64,000 nt of DNA from positions 48,699 through 112,698 of the forward strand of contig JADLEG010000100.1 in assembly GCA_020846275.1 (NCBI GenBank), in the 5' to 3' direction. The position numbers and the translations under genes are program-made. The stretch comes from Alphaproteobacteria bacterium (GTDB lineage Bacteria > Pseudomonadota > Alphaproteobacteria > JAEULC01). Within the stretch, counting starts at the first letter, position 1, and each line of letters begins with the position of its first letter. Shown here piece after piece: positions 45,221 to 54,425 of the stretch. A model generated the notes under the pieces. The model saw nothing but the letters and a program-made list of their open reading frames with translations, was not told the origin of the DNA and ran no database searches.

Positions 45221-46600
45221 TTACTGCTCGCGGAACGACCGCCGCGTGGTGTCGACTATCGGCGACAGGATGTAATCGATCGCACGCCGCTTGCCGGTCA
45301 CGATGTATACCTCCGCCGGCATGCCGGGATACGGCTCGATCTTGCCCGCGGCAACCAGCGATTCCTTCTTCAGGCGGACCCGGGTCGTGAAGTAGCTTTC
45401 GCCCGTTCGCTGGTCCTGCATCTTGTCCGCCGCGACATAGATTACCTCGCCGTCCACCAGCGGCACGATGCGCTGGCGGAACGCCGTCATGCGCACTTCG
45501 GCCGGCAGGCCGACGCGCACCACGTCGATATCCGTCGGGTTGACCCGCGCCTCGACGATCATGTCGTCGTCCAGGGGCACGATGTCCATGATTGGCTGCC
45601 CGGCCTGGATGACGCCGCCGGGCGTGAAGAACTTCAGGTCGACGACCTGGCCGTCCTGGGGCGCCACGACGTCTTTGCGCTGCAGCACGTCGTCGGCGCC
45701 CTTCAGACGGTCGCTTAGATCGGCCTCGACCGCCTGGGCGTCCTGCAGTTCGCGATTGATGTCGGATTGCCGCTGGTTGCGGACGGTCTTGGCCTCGAAC
45801 TCGGCCTGGGCGATCGCCTGCCGCGCGCGGGCCATGTTGGCGTCGAGCTCGCCGATCCGCCCGCGCATCTCGGCAATGCTGCGCTGCAGCCCCAAGAGCC
45901 GGGGCTTGCGCTCGTACCCCTTCTCGACCAGTTCGCGGATGGCGTCGGCCTCTTCCTCGAAATACTTCAGCCGCTCGGCCGTCGAGGAATACTGGGCGCG
46001 CAGCGCCGCGATGTCCTCGCGCGACTGCTGCATGCGCCGCTCGATCGCTGAAACCTGGCTCTCATATGCCTGCTTGCGCGCCGTCAACAGGCTCTGCTGG
46101 GTGGCGAAATGCTCGACCAGGCCCGGCATGGTGGCCTGCTTCTCCAGCTCGGGCGGCAAGGCGATCGTGGCCGCATCCTCCTGCTCGGCGCGCAGGCGCG
46201 CGATCTTCACCTGCGTCGCCCAGCGCTGGTTGCGAAGCTGCATGGCCGCCGAATCCGCCAGCGCCGTGTCGAGGCGCAGGAGGACCTGGCCCGCCTTCAC
46301 CTTCTGGCCCTCCTGCACCAGGAGCTCGCGCAGGATGCCGCCTTCCAGGTGCTGGATGGTCTTGCGATGGCTGTCGACGATGATGTTGCCGGGCGCGATC
46401 GCCGCGCTGTCGAGCGACGCCAGAAAGCCCCAGGCGAGGAACGTGCCCAGGAACACCGCGATCGTGATTGCGCCGGCGATCAGCGGGCCGCGAAGGGTCG
46501 GCACGTTGTCATCGAGCTCGTCGGCGAGGTCCGGCGCCTGGCCTGCGTGCAGGTCCAGGGACAGCGCCCCGCTCCGCGCCGTGGTGATCGATGTCGTCAT
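45221..46600 (-). CDS. Type I secretion membrane-fusion protein (HlyD/PrtE family)
   Basis: A 459-residue adaptor linking a T1SS ABC exporter to an outer-membrane channel. It has an N-terminal cytosolic stretch, one transmembrane helix (AITIAVFLGTFLAWGFLASLDSAAIAPG), then the family motif HRKTIQHLEGGILRELLVQEGQKVKAGQVLL, long coiled coils (ARLRAEQEDAATIALPPELEK to LEDQLQR-type helices) and the second lipoyl half DVVAPQDGQVVDLKFFTPGGVIQAG. The signature RVRLKKESL and PGMPAEVYIVTG are typical PrtE. It overlaps the ABC gene by 4 bp. Outer-membrane factor not seen here. Confidence 0.92.
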   Translation of the reverse strand: MTTSITTARSGALSLDLHAGQAPDLADELDDNVPTLRGPLIAGAITIAVFLGTFLAWGFLASLDSAAIAPGNIIVDSHRKTIQHLEGGILRELLVQEGQKVKAGQVLLRLDTALADSAAMQLRNQRWATQVKIARLRAEQEDAATIALPPELEKQATMPGLVEHFATQQSLLTARKQAYESQVSAIERRMQQSREDIAALRAQYSSTAERLKYFEEEADAIRELVEKGYERKPRLLGLQRSIAEMRGRIGELDANMARARQAIAQAEFEAKTVRNQRQSDINRELQDAQAVEADLSDRLKGADDVLQRKDVVAPQDGQVVDLKFFTPGGVIQAGQPIMDIVPLDDDMIVEARVNPTDIDVVRVGLPAEVRMTAFRQRIVPLVDGEVIYVAADKMQDQRTGESYFTTRVRLKKESLVAAGKIEPYPGMPAEVYIVTGKRRAIDYILSPIVDTTRRSFREQ

Positions 46601-48573
46601 GTGCGCACCAGCCGGGTCGGCCCGCCTTTGGTGGGATCGATAATGGCCGGCGGGCCGCCGCCCTGGTTCCCGCTGGCGGCGCCGCTCGGCACGATGGTCT
46701 TGATGACGTCCGTCCGCTCGCCGAACTGCTCGATCACGCCATCCTTGAGGACCAGGATCTTGTCGGCGACCGACATGACCGACGGGCGATGGGCGATCAG
46801 CACCACCGTGGCGCCCTCCTTCTTCGCCGCGGCGATCGCCGCCAGCAAGGCGCGCTCACCTGCCGTATCGAGATTGGAGTTGGGCTCGTCCAGCACCAGA
46901 AGTTTCGGGTGGCCGAACAGTGCGCGTGCCAGGGCGATGCGCTGCTGCTGGCCGCCGCTCAAGGCATAGCCGCCTTCGCCAATGATGGTGTCGTAGCCGA
47001 ACGGCAGGCGGCCGATCATCTCGTGGACGTCGGCGCGGCGCGCCGCATCGATCACCAGCCGCGGATCGCAATCGCCGAGCCGCGCGATGTTCTCGCGTAC
47101 CGTCCCGTTCATCAGCATGGGCTGCTGCGGCACATAGCCGACCGATCCGCCGAAGCTCGCGCGCTCCCAGGTAAATACGTCGTGGCCATCCAGGAAGATG
47201 GCGCCGCCCGAGGGCTTCCAGATGCCCACCAGCAGGCGCGCGAGGGTCGATTTTCCGGCGGCCGAGGGTCCGACCACCCCCAGCACCTCGCCCGGCTCCA
47301 GCGTGAACGAGATGCCCTTGATCACCGCCTTCTCATGGCCGGGGGGCATGAAGTAGCAGCGCTCCACCGCCAGCCGCGCATTCTCTACCACCAGCGGCGT
47401 CTGCTGCCGCTGGGAACGCGTCTCCTCGATCAAGCGCCGGAGCCTGCCGAGCGCGCTCAACGCGCCTGCCCATTGGCGGGATCCCTCGACGAGCTGCTCC
47501 AGCGGCGCCAACATCCGGCCCATGATGATGCTCGCGGCGATCATGCTGCCCGGCGACGCCAGCCGATCCATGATCAACAGCACGCCGGTCGCCAGCATTG
47601 CGATCTGGACCGCCAGCCGCAGCGAACGGGTGATCGCGGACAGGGCCTTCGACCGGCTGTGCGCCGCCTCGTGCAGGTCCATCGCGCGGCCATAGTGGCC
47701 GCGCCAGCGCTTGCCAACGTTGGCGAGCATGCCCATTGCCTCGATGGCCTCGCCGTTGCGGATCGCGGCGTTGATCTCGGCGAAGGCATGAACCGTGGCC
47801 TCGCTGGCTTGACCCATCGGGCGGCGGCCGATGAATTCCATCGCCAGCGCCATCCCCACCAGCATGATCGCAGCGGCGATCGCGACCAGCCCGTAGACGG
47901 GGTGGAGCAGGAACAGAACCAGCAAGAACAGCGGCGCGCAGGCAACGTCAAAGATCGCCGTCAGGCCCCCGCCGGTCACGAACAGCCGGACCTCGTTGAG
48001 GTCGCGCGGCGCCTGTCGCGCCTCGGGCGACTGCCTGGTCACCCAGCCGCTGATGGCCGCACCGATGGCCGCCAGGTCGAGCCGGCGTGCCAGCTTGCCG
48101 CCCATGACGAACCAGACCCGTGCGCGGATGTAGTCGACCAGGCCCATGCAGACCAGGCTGGCAAGCGCCATCAGGGTCAGCATGACCAGCGTGTCGACGC
48201 TGTGGCTCGTCATCACGCGGTCATAGAGCTGCAGCATGTAGAGCGGCACGGTGAGCTGCAGCAGATTGGTGACGATCGAAAGCCCGCCGGCATAGGCAAT
48301 CGCCAGGCCGCCCTCGCGCACGGCGTCGGTTACGGCCGACGGCTTCATACCCGGAATCGGCAGCGGCGACGGCTTCGCCTTGGCGCGCCTAGCGTGCGGC
48401 TTGGCGCCCGGCATCTCCGCCGTGGCCTGCACCTGCGGCTCGGGCTTCGCCTCCGGGCCGGCCGATGCCGCCGGCTTCGGCGCCGGAGCCGGACCGGGTT
48501 GACGCTCTGCCGGCCGATCGGGAACCGGAGTCGGCCGGGACGGCCCCTTTGGCGTGTTGCCGCGTCCGATCAT
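46597..48573 (-). CDS. Type I secretion ABC exporter (PrtD-like)
   Basis: A 658-residue exporter, transmembrane domain fused to ATPase. It has a 75-residue Pro/Ala-rich N-terminal extension (GPAPAPKPAASAGPEAKPEP), unusual since PrtD proteins begin close to the first membrane helix. Five or six transmembrane helices follow (LAIAYAGGLSIVTNLLQLTV onward). The ATPase has Walker A GPSAAGKST, signature LSGGQQQR, Walker B LLVLDEPNSNLD and the H-loop VLIAHRPS, all intact. No N-terminal C39 peptidase is present, as in RTX exporters. It is coupled to the HlyD gene and to the GT upstream. Confidence 0.93.
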   Translation of the reverse strand: MIGRGNTPKGPSRPTPVPDRPAERQPGPAPAPKPAASAGPEAKPEPQVQATAEMPGAKPHARRAKAKPSPLPIPGMKPSAVTDAVREGGLAIAYAGGLSIVTNLLQLTVPLYMLQLYDRVMTSHSVDTLVMLTLMALASLVCMGLVDYIRARVWFVMGGKLARRLDLAAIGAAISGWVTRQSPEARQAPRDLNEVRLFVTGGGLTAIFDVACAPLFLLVLFLLHPVYGLVAIAAAIMLVGMALAMEFIGRRPMGQASEATVHAFAEINAAIRNGEAIEAMGMLANVGKRWRGHYGRAMDLHEAAHSRSKALSAITRSLRLAVQIAMLATGVLLIMDRLASPGSMIAASIIMGRMLAPLEQLVEGSRQWAGALSALGRLRRLIEETRSQRQQTPLVVENARLAVERCYFMPPGHEKAVIKGISFTLEPGEVLGVVGPSAAGKSTLARLLVGIWKPSGGAIFLDGHDVFTWERASFGGSVGYVPQQPMLMNGTVRENIARLGDCDPRLVIDAARRADVHEMIGRLPFGYDTIIGEGGYALSGGQQQRIALARALFGHPKLLVLDEPNSNLDTAGERALLAAIAAAKKEGATVVLIAHRPSVMSVADKILVLKDGVIEQFGERTDVIKTIVPSGAASGNQGGGPPAIIDPTKGGPTRLVRT

Positions 48574-49946
48574 GCGGTCGCTCCCACTGCCTTCTTCGTC
48601 ACGGACGATGCCTGGTCCACCACCTTGATGCGCCGGACGACGGCCGTGCGCCGCGCGGCCAGTTCGCGATAGAGCGCCAGGTGCTGGCGCGCGGCGCCGA
48701 CCGGCGTCGGCGGCTTGGGCGCGCCGGCGCGCAGCCTGTCCCACAGCCCCGGCGTGCCGAGCGCGGCGACAAGCCGGTCGGCCAGGCTCTCGGCGCTGCC
48801 GGCGCGGAAATGCAGGCCGTCGACGCCATCGCGCACTTTTTCCGCCATGCCGCCGATATCGCTGCAGATCACCGGCCGGCCATGGGCGAATGCCTCCTGG
48901 ATCACCAGCGGCGAGTTCTCCCACCACACCGAAGGCACCACCACCCAGTCGACCTCGCGCATCAGGGTGGCGAGCTCGGGCGGACGATAGCTGCCGTAGA
49001 AGCGGACCCGGCCTTCGGCCTGGCCCATCAGGCGCTGGAAGCGCTCGCGGAACGGCTCGGGCTGGTGCTCCAGATTGCCGCCGAAAACGATCAGCCCGGC
49101 ATCGTCGCCCCATTGCGCGGCGGGGATGCGGCCGACCGCGTCCAGCAGCACGTCGATGCCCTTGAAGGGATTGAGCTGGCCGAAGAAGGCGAAGCGCCCG
49201 CGCCGACCGGCCGCGGCACCACGCGCCGGCTTTGCCAGCGGCCGCGGCGGCGCGGTTTCGGGGATGTCGAGCCCGTTCTCGACAACGCGCATCCGCTCGC
49301 GCGCCAGGCCCCACTCGACGAAGCGGTCCGCCAGAAACCGGCTGGGCGAGACGAAAGCGTCGACGAGATCGAAATGGGACTTGATGAACATCTCGCGCTT
49401 GAAGAAGCGCGCGGGCGAAATCTCCGGGTAGCACATCGCGCAATCCGCCGGCGTGGCGCGATGGCAGGGCGTCGGCTTGCCCGTCTTGATCATCTGGCCA
49501 TGGTTGAAGCAGATCGCCAGGAACTCGTGCAGCGTCACCACGATGCGCGCACCGGGGCAGACCTGGCGCACGACGCGCAGGCATTCCAGCCCCAGGCCCA
49601 GGAAATGGTGGAAATGCACGATATCGGGCTTCAGGGCCTGGAGGAACGCCGCAAAGTGGCGCTCCAGCGCGGCAATGTCGCGGTTCGACATCCGGAAATG
49701 GTCGTAGCTGTCGCTGAAGAACAGCGTTTCGCGCGCGTTCTGCCGCAGGCTCATGAACGGGGTGTCGGCGTGCGCCTTCAGCGGCGGTCCGACGCGCGCG
49801 AGAAACTGCGCCTCGACACCCGGATCGGAATCCAGGCCGCGAAAGAGGTTGTAGGCCGCGAGCTCCCCGCCGCCGATCGAATAGGCGGGGTGCCCGTGCG
49901 ATATCACCAGCACGCGCATGGGTGCCGCGGTTGGCGCCGCCGTCAT
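48570..49946 (-). CDS. GT4-family glycosyltransferase
   Basis: A 458-residue GT-B enzyme. The N-terminal half has HGHPAYSIGGGELAAYNLF and DIVHFHHFLGLGLECL. A cysteine-rich stretch (GKPTPCHRATPADCAMCYPE) may bind metal. The C-terminal half carries GQLNPFKGIDVLLDAV and the donor-binding WWENSPLVIQEAFAHGRPV with DIGGMAEKVRDGVDGLHF, where the E is the GT4 retaining motif. It is a close paralogue of the protein at 52270. It is coupled to the exporter gene and the long GT. Confidence 0.9.
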   Translation of the reverse strand: MTAAPTAAPMRVLVISHGHPAYSIGGGELAAYNLFRGLDSDPGVEAQFLARVGPPLKAHADTPFMSLRQNARETLFFSDSYDHFRMSNRDIAALERHFAAFLQALKPDIVHFHHFLGLGLECLRVVRQVCPGARIVVTLHEFLAICFNHGQMIKTGKPTPCHRATPADCAMCYPEISPARFFKREMFIKSHFDLVDAFVSPSRFLADRFVEWGLARERMRVVENGLDIPETAPPRPLAKPARGAAAGRRGRFAFFGQLNPFKGIDVLLDAVGRIPAAQWGDDAGLIVFGGNLEHQPEPFRERFQRLMGQAEGRVRFYGSYRPPELATLMREVDWVVVPSVWWENSPLVIQEAFAHGRPVICSDIGGMAEKVRDGVDGLHFRAGSAESLADRLVAALGTPGLWDRLRAGAPKPPTPVGAARQHLALYRELAARRTAVVRRIKVVDQASSVTKKAVGATA

Positions 49947-52273
49947 GCGACCTCGCCCGGCCGGACGGTGGCATGTTCCGCGCGATGCCGCTCCCAGGTC
50001 CGCGCGAAGGACCATTCGTCGACCATGCGCGCGATCTCGCCGCCGCGGCCCGGCGCTTCCGTGCGTGATGCCGGATCGACGGCATAGAGCGAGACGCGCG
50101 GTGTCCACACGCAGCTCCGCCCCGCGGCGCGCAGCCGAAGCCCCAGCGCTATGTCCTGCTGCGGTCCGCCCAGCAGATCGCGCGCAAAGCCGCCGACGCG
50201 GTCGAACAGGCGTCGCGGCATCAGGCAGCACTCGCTGGTGCCCGCCAGGACCTCGATCGATGCGGTCTGGGTGAGCCAGTGGCGCGGATAGCCGGTGTAG
50301 CGACCCGGGCCTTTCGGCACCGGCATGTCGCTGCCGACTTCGTCAAGAGGCATGCCCGCAAAGCGGATCGAATCGTCCTCGTAGAGCAAGGTCGGGCTCA
50401 CCAGCCCGGTGCGTTCGTTGGCGCGGAACGCGCTGAACAGCCCGCCGAGCCAACCCTGGCCGCGGGGCAGCACGTCCGGCGCCAGGAACAGCAGTGCCTC
50501 GCCGGTGGCAAGCCGGGCGCCGGCGGCAATCGCCTGGTGGCGCGTCACCGTCCGCTCGATCATCGCGAGCCTGCCGCCGAAGCCGTAGAAGCGCGTGTAG
50601 TGGTCCAGCCGGTCGGCCAGCGCCGAATCGGCGCCGCCCGACGCCACGACGATCAGCTCGGCCGCCACCGCCGCGGCTTCGCCCGCCAGGCAGGCGAGAT
50701 TGATGTCGATATCCTCCGCGCCATCGGCCAGCGGCAGGACGATCGACAGGCGCGGCGTCTCGCCGCCCCGCGGCTTGTTCCCGATCGGCACGACCTCGCC
50801 GGCATCGCCGCCGGAGGCGCCGCGCCTCGTCGCCGCCACGCTGGCCGGGGCCAAATGGCGCTCGACCACCGACCGCACCGCCGCGTCCGCCGGATTGAGA
50901 CATGTAAGCAGCCGCGCCGCCACGCCCTCCTGCGCGCCGTCGAGCGCCGGAAACGGCAGGAAGGCCGCCGTCTCGTCGGTCAGCACGATCTCCAGCCACA
51001 GCCCGGCCGGCGCGTGGCCCGCATTCGGCCGCGGCGCGAACACCGCGAAGCCATGGCGGCACGCATCGCTCGGCGCCTGGGCGACCGCCGGCCCCAGCAG
51101 CGGATCGGTGCGGAAGGTCTCCGTCACGTCCTGGCGCAGCAGCCGGCCCCAGATGTCGTCCACCCTCAGATAGAAGCCGTCGGTGCCGCGCAGGACCACC
51201 CGCTCGACCCGCCGCAGGGGATCGAGCAGCCAGCCGCAGACAAAAATACCCGCCTCGGGCACCGTAACCGCCAGGTCCACCACCGCGCGCACCGGCGCCG
51301 CGAAGGTCGAGATCGTTTCGCGACCCTCGAACCGCGGCCGGCAGGTCCGCTTGAAGGCGCGCATCGTCTGCGCGTCGCAGCTCGTGCGCGTCAGCCTGGC
51401 GCGCAGATGCGGAACCGTGTCCCGCGTCGCAAGGATGGTCCGCGCCTCGGCGACGCTGAGATGGAAATAGCCGCTGGCGGTCCGATAGTGGATGCGGCGG
51501 ATATCCTTCGGATCGACCGGCGTGCCGCCACGGAAATAGGCGACGATGCCCAGCGCGTTCGGCAGCAGGTCGGGGCGGTCGAACACGCCCACCGCGCTGG
51601 TGCGCTTGAGCGGGCGGTGGGTTTCGACGATCAGGCCGCCGATGCCCGGGCGAAGGTGGAAGGACCACCCCTCGATCACCGTGCCGCCGTCCTCCGCCGG
51701 GCCGAAGACCTCGACGAAGCCGTCGGGCTTGGAAATCTCGTTGAGCAGCGCGGTCACTACCCGGGCGGCGTGGCTGGCCTCCACCGGCGCCTGTCCCGCG
51801 GCAGTTTCCGTAAGGCCCGCACCGAGGAAATCGAGAATGCCCGGCAGCGCCGGCAAGGGCGAGGCCGCCAGTTGCGTGACGACCGCCTGGGGATTGAGCG
51901 TGAAGCGCGGGATCGACAGCGCAACGCGCGGACCGCTGCCGTCGGCCAGCTCCACCCGTTCCAGGCGGATCGCGGCCACGTTTTCGACCGCCAGCAGTGC
52001 CACGAACCGCGCGGATTCGGCCTTCGCCCCACCCGGCTGCTCGCTGGACCAGCTCACGCTGCGGATGGTGCCGACGACCTCGCCGGCGGGCGAAACAACC
52101 TCGGCCGCTTCGGGAACGGTTCCATCCGCCGCGCCTGCGATCAGCAGCGTGGCCTCGTCGATCAGCCAGGCGGCGCGCGCCTCGCCATGCGTCGCGGCGG
52201 GCAGGCGCTGCCCCTTCCCCGCTTTCACGGGCAGCTTGTCGGATACGGTCGGCGCTCCGGCGTCCGGCGTCAT
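49943..52273 (-). CDS. Long glycosyltransferase-2-like protein with large N-terminal region
   Basis: A 776-residue protein. The C-terminal part (about residues 505-776) is a GT2-type GT-A fold: LSIVLPLADGAEDID, AAGARLATGEALLFLAPDVL, ECCLMPRRLFDRVGGFARD. The first 500 residues are not recognised; they are beta-rich and include two GW-type patterns (TVIEGWSFHLRPG and GIFVCGWLLDPLRRVERVV). No signal peptide. The metal-binding Asp appears as APD rather than the more common NSD/NND. It lies between the two paralogous GT4 genes with 4-bp overlaps on both sides. Probable surface-glycan enzyme. Confidence 0.78.
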   Translation of the reverse strand: MTPDAGAPTVSDKLPVKAGKGQRLPAATHGEARAAWLIDEATLLIAGAADGTVPEAAEVVSPAGEVVGTIRSVSWSSEQPGGAKAESARFVALLAVENVAAIRLERVELADGSGPRVALSIPRFTLNPQAVVTQLAASPLPALPGILDFLGAGLTETAAGQAPVEASHAARVVTALLNEISKPDGFVEVFGPAEDGGTVIEGWSFHLRPGIGGLIVETHRPLKRTSAVGVFDRPDLLPNALGIVAYFRGGTPVDPKDIRRIHYRTASGYFHLSVAEARTILATRDTVPHLRARLTRTSCDAQTMRAFKRTCRPRFEGRETISTFAAPVRAVVDLAVTVPEAGIFVCGWLLDPLRRVERVVLRGTDGFYLRVDDIWGRLLRQDVTETFRTDPLLGPAVAQAPSDACRHGFAVFAPRPNAGHAPAGLWLEIVLTDETAAFLPFPALDGAQEGVAARLLTCLNPADAAVRSVVERHLAPASVAATRRGASGGDAGEVVPIGNKPRGGETPRLSIVLPLADGAEDIDINLACLAGEAAAVAAELIVVASGGADSALADRLDHYTRFYGFGGRLAMIERTVTRHQAIAAGARLATGEALLFLAPDVLPRGQGWLGGLFSAFRANERTGLVSPTLLYEDDSIRFAGMPLDEVGSDMPVPKGPGRYTGYPRHWLTQTASIEVLAGTSECCLMPRRLFDRVGGFARDLLGGPQQDIALGLRLRAAGRSCVWTPRVSLYAVDPASRTEAPGRGGEIARMVDEWSFARTWERHRAEHATVRPGEVA

Positions 52274-53547
52274 GCGCTGAGCCTCCGCTGCGTCGCCAGC
52301 ATCGACTGGTAGAGGTCGAGATGATCCTCGGCGCAGGATTCGATCGTCGGCACCGGCGCGATGCCGTCCGACAGGCGCTGCCAAAGTCCCGCCTCGTCCA
52401 TCGCCCGGCGCATCACGCGCGCCAGATCGACCGCATCGCCGGCGCGGAAATGCAGGCCGTCGACGTCCGGGCGCACCGCTTCTGCCATTCCGCCGATGTC
52501 GCTGCAGATCACCGGACGGCGATGCTGGAACGCCTCCTGGATCACCAGCGGCGCATTCTCCCACCAGATCGACGGGACCACGACCCAGTCGACCGTGGCG
52601 ATCAGCGCGCGCAGCTCATGCGCCTTGTAGGCGCCACGTAACACCACCGTGCCGGCCGACTTGCGCACCGCGCCTTCGACCTTCTCCTGGAATTCCTTGG
52701 TCTGGAACGGCATGCCGCCATGCAGCCCGAGGGTGAAGCGCGTATCGCCCTGCCGCACCAGCCGCTGCGCCGCATCGAGCAGTACCGGTACGCCCTTGAA
52801 GGGGTTCAGGTTGCCGAAGAAGCCGAAAGCATCGCGTCGGCCGCCGCCGCTGACAGGCCGCAGCGGCGCCGGTTCGGCATCCGGCCGCGCATTGCGCATG
52901 ACCGTGATCTTGTCCGCCGGCAGGCCCCATTCGATGTAGCGCCGGCGCAGGAATTCGCTGGGGGCGAGGAACTGGTCGACCAGGCTGAACATCGATTGGA
53001 TCTGGCCGCGCCGCAGCACGAACTTGTCGGCATCGATGTCCGGGAAGCAGCGATGGCAGGAATCCGGCGTCGCGCGCTCGCACAGCGCCATGCCCTTGGT
53101 CGTCACCATCTGGCCTTCATGCGCGCAGATCGGGAAGTAGTCGTGCAGCGTCATGACGATCCGCGCGCGCGGCAGGGTCCGGCGGACCAGGAACAACGCC
53201 TCGGCCCCGACCATCAGGATGTGATGGAAGTGCACGATGTCCGGCTTGTAGACGCGCAGGAAGTCGGTGAATTCCGGCACCACCGCGTGCAGGTCGACCT
53301 GCGACAGGTTGAAGCGGTCGAAATGCCCCGCCCACATCACCATTTCGTCGGCGGAGCGGTCGACCGTCTGGAACAGCGTGCCGGGGCGCCGGTCGCGGTG
53401 CAGCCGGTCGGCGCAGCCCAGGAACATCGTCTCAACGCCGAACTCGTCGCGCAGCGTGCGGAACAGGTCGTGCGCGAAAATCTCCGTGCCGCCGGGATGG
53501 AAGGCCGGATGGTTGTGGCAGACGAACAGCACGCGCGGCGCCTTCAT
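52270..53547 (-). CDS. GT4-family glycosyltransferase, paralogue
   Basis: A 425-residue GT-B enzyme. It has VLFVCHNHPAFHPGGTEIFAHDLF, VHFHHILMVGAEALFLV and a Cys-rich segment CERATPDSCHRCFPDID. The C-terminal domain has NLNPFKGVPVLLDAAQRLV and WWENAPLVIQEAFQHRRPV, then DIGGMAEAVRPDVDGLHFR. It closely resembles the protein at 48570 over its whole length, including the Cys-rich insert. I chose the ATG opening MKAPRVLF, overlapping the methyltransferase stop by 4 bp. Confidence 0.9.
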   Translation of the reverse strand: MKAPRVLFVCHNHPAFHPGGTEIFAHDLFRTLRDEFGVETMFLGCADRLHRDRRPGTLFQTVDRSADEMVMWAGHFDRFNLSQVDLHAVVPEFTDFLRVYKPDIVHFHHILMVGAEALFLVRRTLPRARIVMTLHDYFPICAHEGQMVTTKGMALCERATPDSCHRCFPDIDADKFVLRRGQIQSMFSLVDQFLAPSEFLRRRYIEWGLPADKITVMRNARPDAEPAPLRPVSGGGRRDAFGFFGNLNPFKGVPVLLDAAQRLVRQGDTRFTLGLHGGMPFQTKEFQEKVEGAVRKSAGTVVLRGAYKAHELRALIATVDWVVVPSIWWENAPLVIQEAFQHRRPVICSDIGGMAEAVRPDVDGLHFRAGDAVDLARVMRRAMDEAGLWQRLSDGIAPVPTIESCAEDHLDLYQSMLATQRRLSA

Positions 53548-54425
53548 GGCCGGGCTCCCCGCGCCGCCGGCTTCGCGGATGCGACCGGGCCCAGGATGCA
53601 CAGGTCCTGATAGGTCAGCCCCTGATGGCCGCTCCAGCTTCCGGCGATGATCGGCTTGACCGGCGCCAGGCCCGCCGCCGCGGCCATCGCCAGGAAATGA
53701 TCGCGGTCATAGGCCACCGCGGCGAGCGGCTGCTTCGGGTCGGCGTGGAACTCCGGCCCGGCCCCCGCCGGATCGAAGCCCAGCCGGCTGCGCTTCGCGC
53801 GCAGCGCCGTCTTCGCCGCCTCGTCCATCAGGAACATGCTGACGAAGCACCGCCCGCCGGGCTGCAGCGCGCGACCGGCCTCGCGCAGATAGGCGGCCGC
53901 GTCGGCCGCGTGCATATGGGTCAGGACCGAGGTCATGATGACGAAGTCGAAGCTTGCCGTCTCTACCGGAAGCGGCACGGCCTCCGGTGCGGCGCTGCCC
54001 TTCGGGTTGTAAAGCGCGCTGCGGACATCCAGGAACTCGAAGGTGAACCGGTCGTAGACCGGCGTGATCACTTGGCGGCACCATTCGATCGCGCTCGCGA
54101 CGATGTCGATGCCGTGGTAGCGCCCGGCCGGCTCGCGCAGGTACTGGGTCAGCGGGATCGCCATGCGCCCCAGGCCGCAGCCGATATCGAGGACCGCCGC
54201 TTCAGGCTTCAGGCCGCCATGGCGAACGAAATGCCCCAGGAATTCGGCGCCGATCGCGCGGAAGTCGCCGTCGCCGACGGTGTGCGCCCCCGCCGGCGGC
54301 ACCGGCAGGAAGCGATTGGTGGCAACGTGACGCAGCAGCGCGTCGAACGTAATCTCGGCACCGATATCCCGGATCGCGGGCTTGGCGGCCGGGTTGCGGG
54401 GACGCTTGACGAGCGCGGCGGTCAC
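53544..54425 (-). CDS. Class I SAM-dependent methyltransferase
   Basis: A 293-residue methyltransferase. Motif I is AAVLDIGCGLGRMAIPLT (about residue 90), followed by YHGIDI, and motif IV SFDFVIMTSVLTHM; a post-motif region is EAGRALQPGGRCFVSMFLMD. The start GTG overlaps the GT stop (GTGA). The protein could methylate a sugar or lipid precursor of the surface glycan, which is inferred from the surrounding glycosyltransferases. No signal peptide. Confidence 0.87.
   Translation of the reverse strand: MTAALVKRPRNPAAKPAIRDIGAEITFDALLRHVATNRFLPVPPAGAHTVGDGDFRAIGAEFLGHFVRHGGLKPEAAVLDIGCGLGRMAIPLTQYLREPAGRYHGIDIVASAIEWCRQVITPVYDRFTFEFLDVRSALYNPKGSAAPEAVPLPVETASFDFVIMTSVLTHMHAADAAAYLREAGRALQPGGRCFVSMFLMDEAAKTALRAKRSRLGFDPAGAGPEFHADPKQPLAAVAYDRDHFLAMAAAAGLAPVKPIIAGSWSGHQGLTYQDLCILGPVASAKPAARGARP

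Noticed and set aside
46597..50085. Possible 1162-residue exporter fusion with an Arg-rich N-terminus
   Set aside because: The first 500 codons are a shadow of the GT4 gene upstream; the real start is the ATG overlapping the GT stop.
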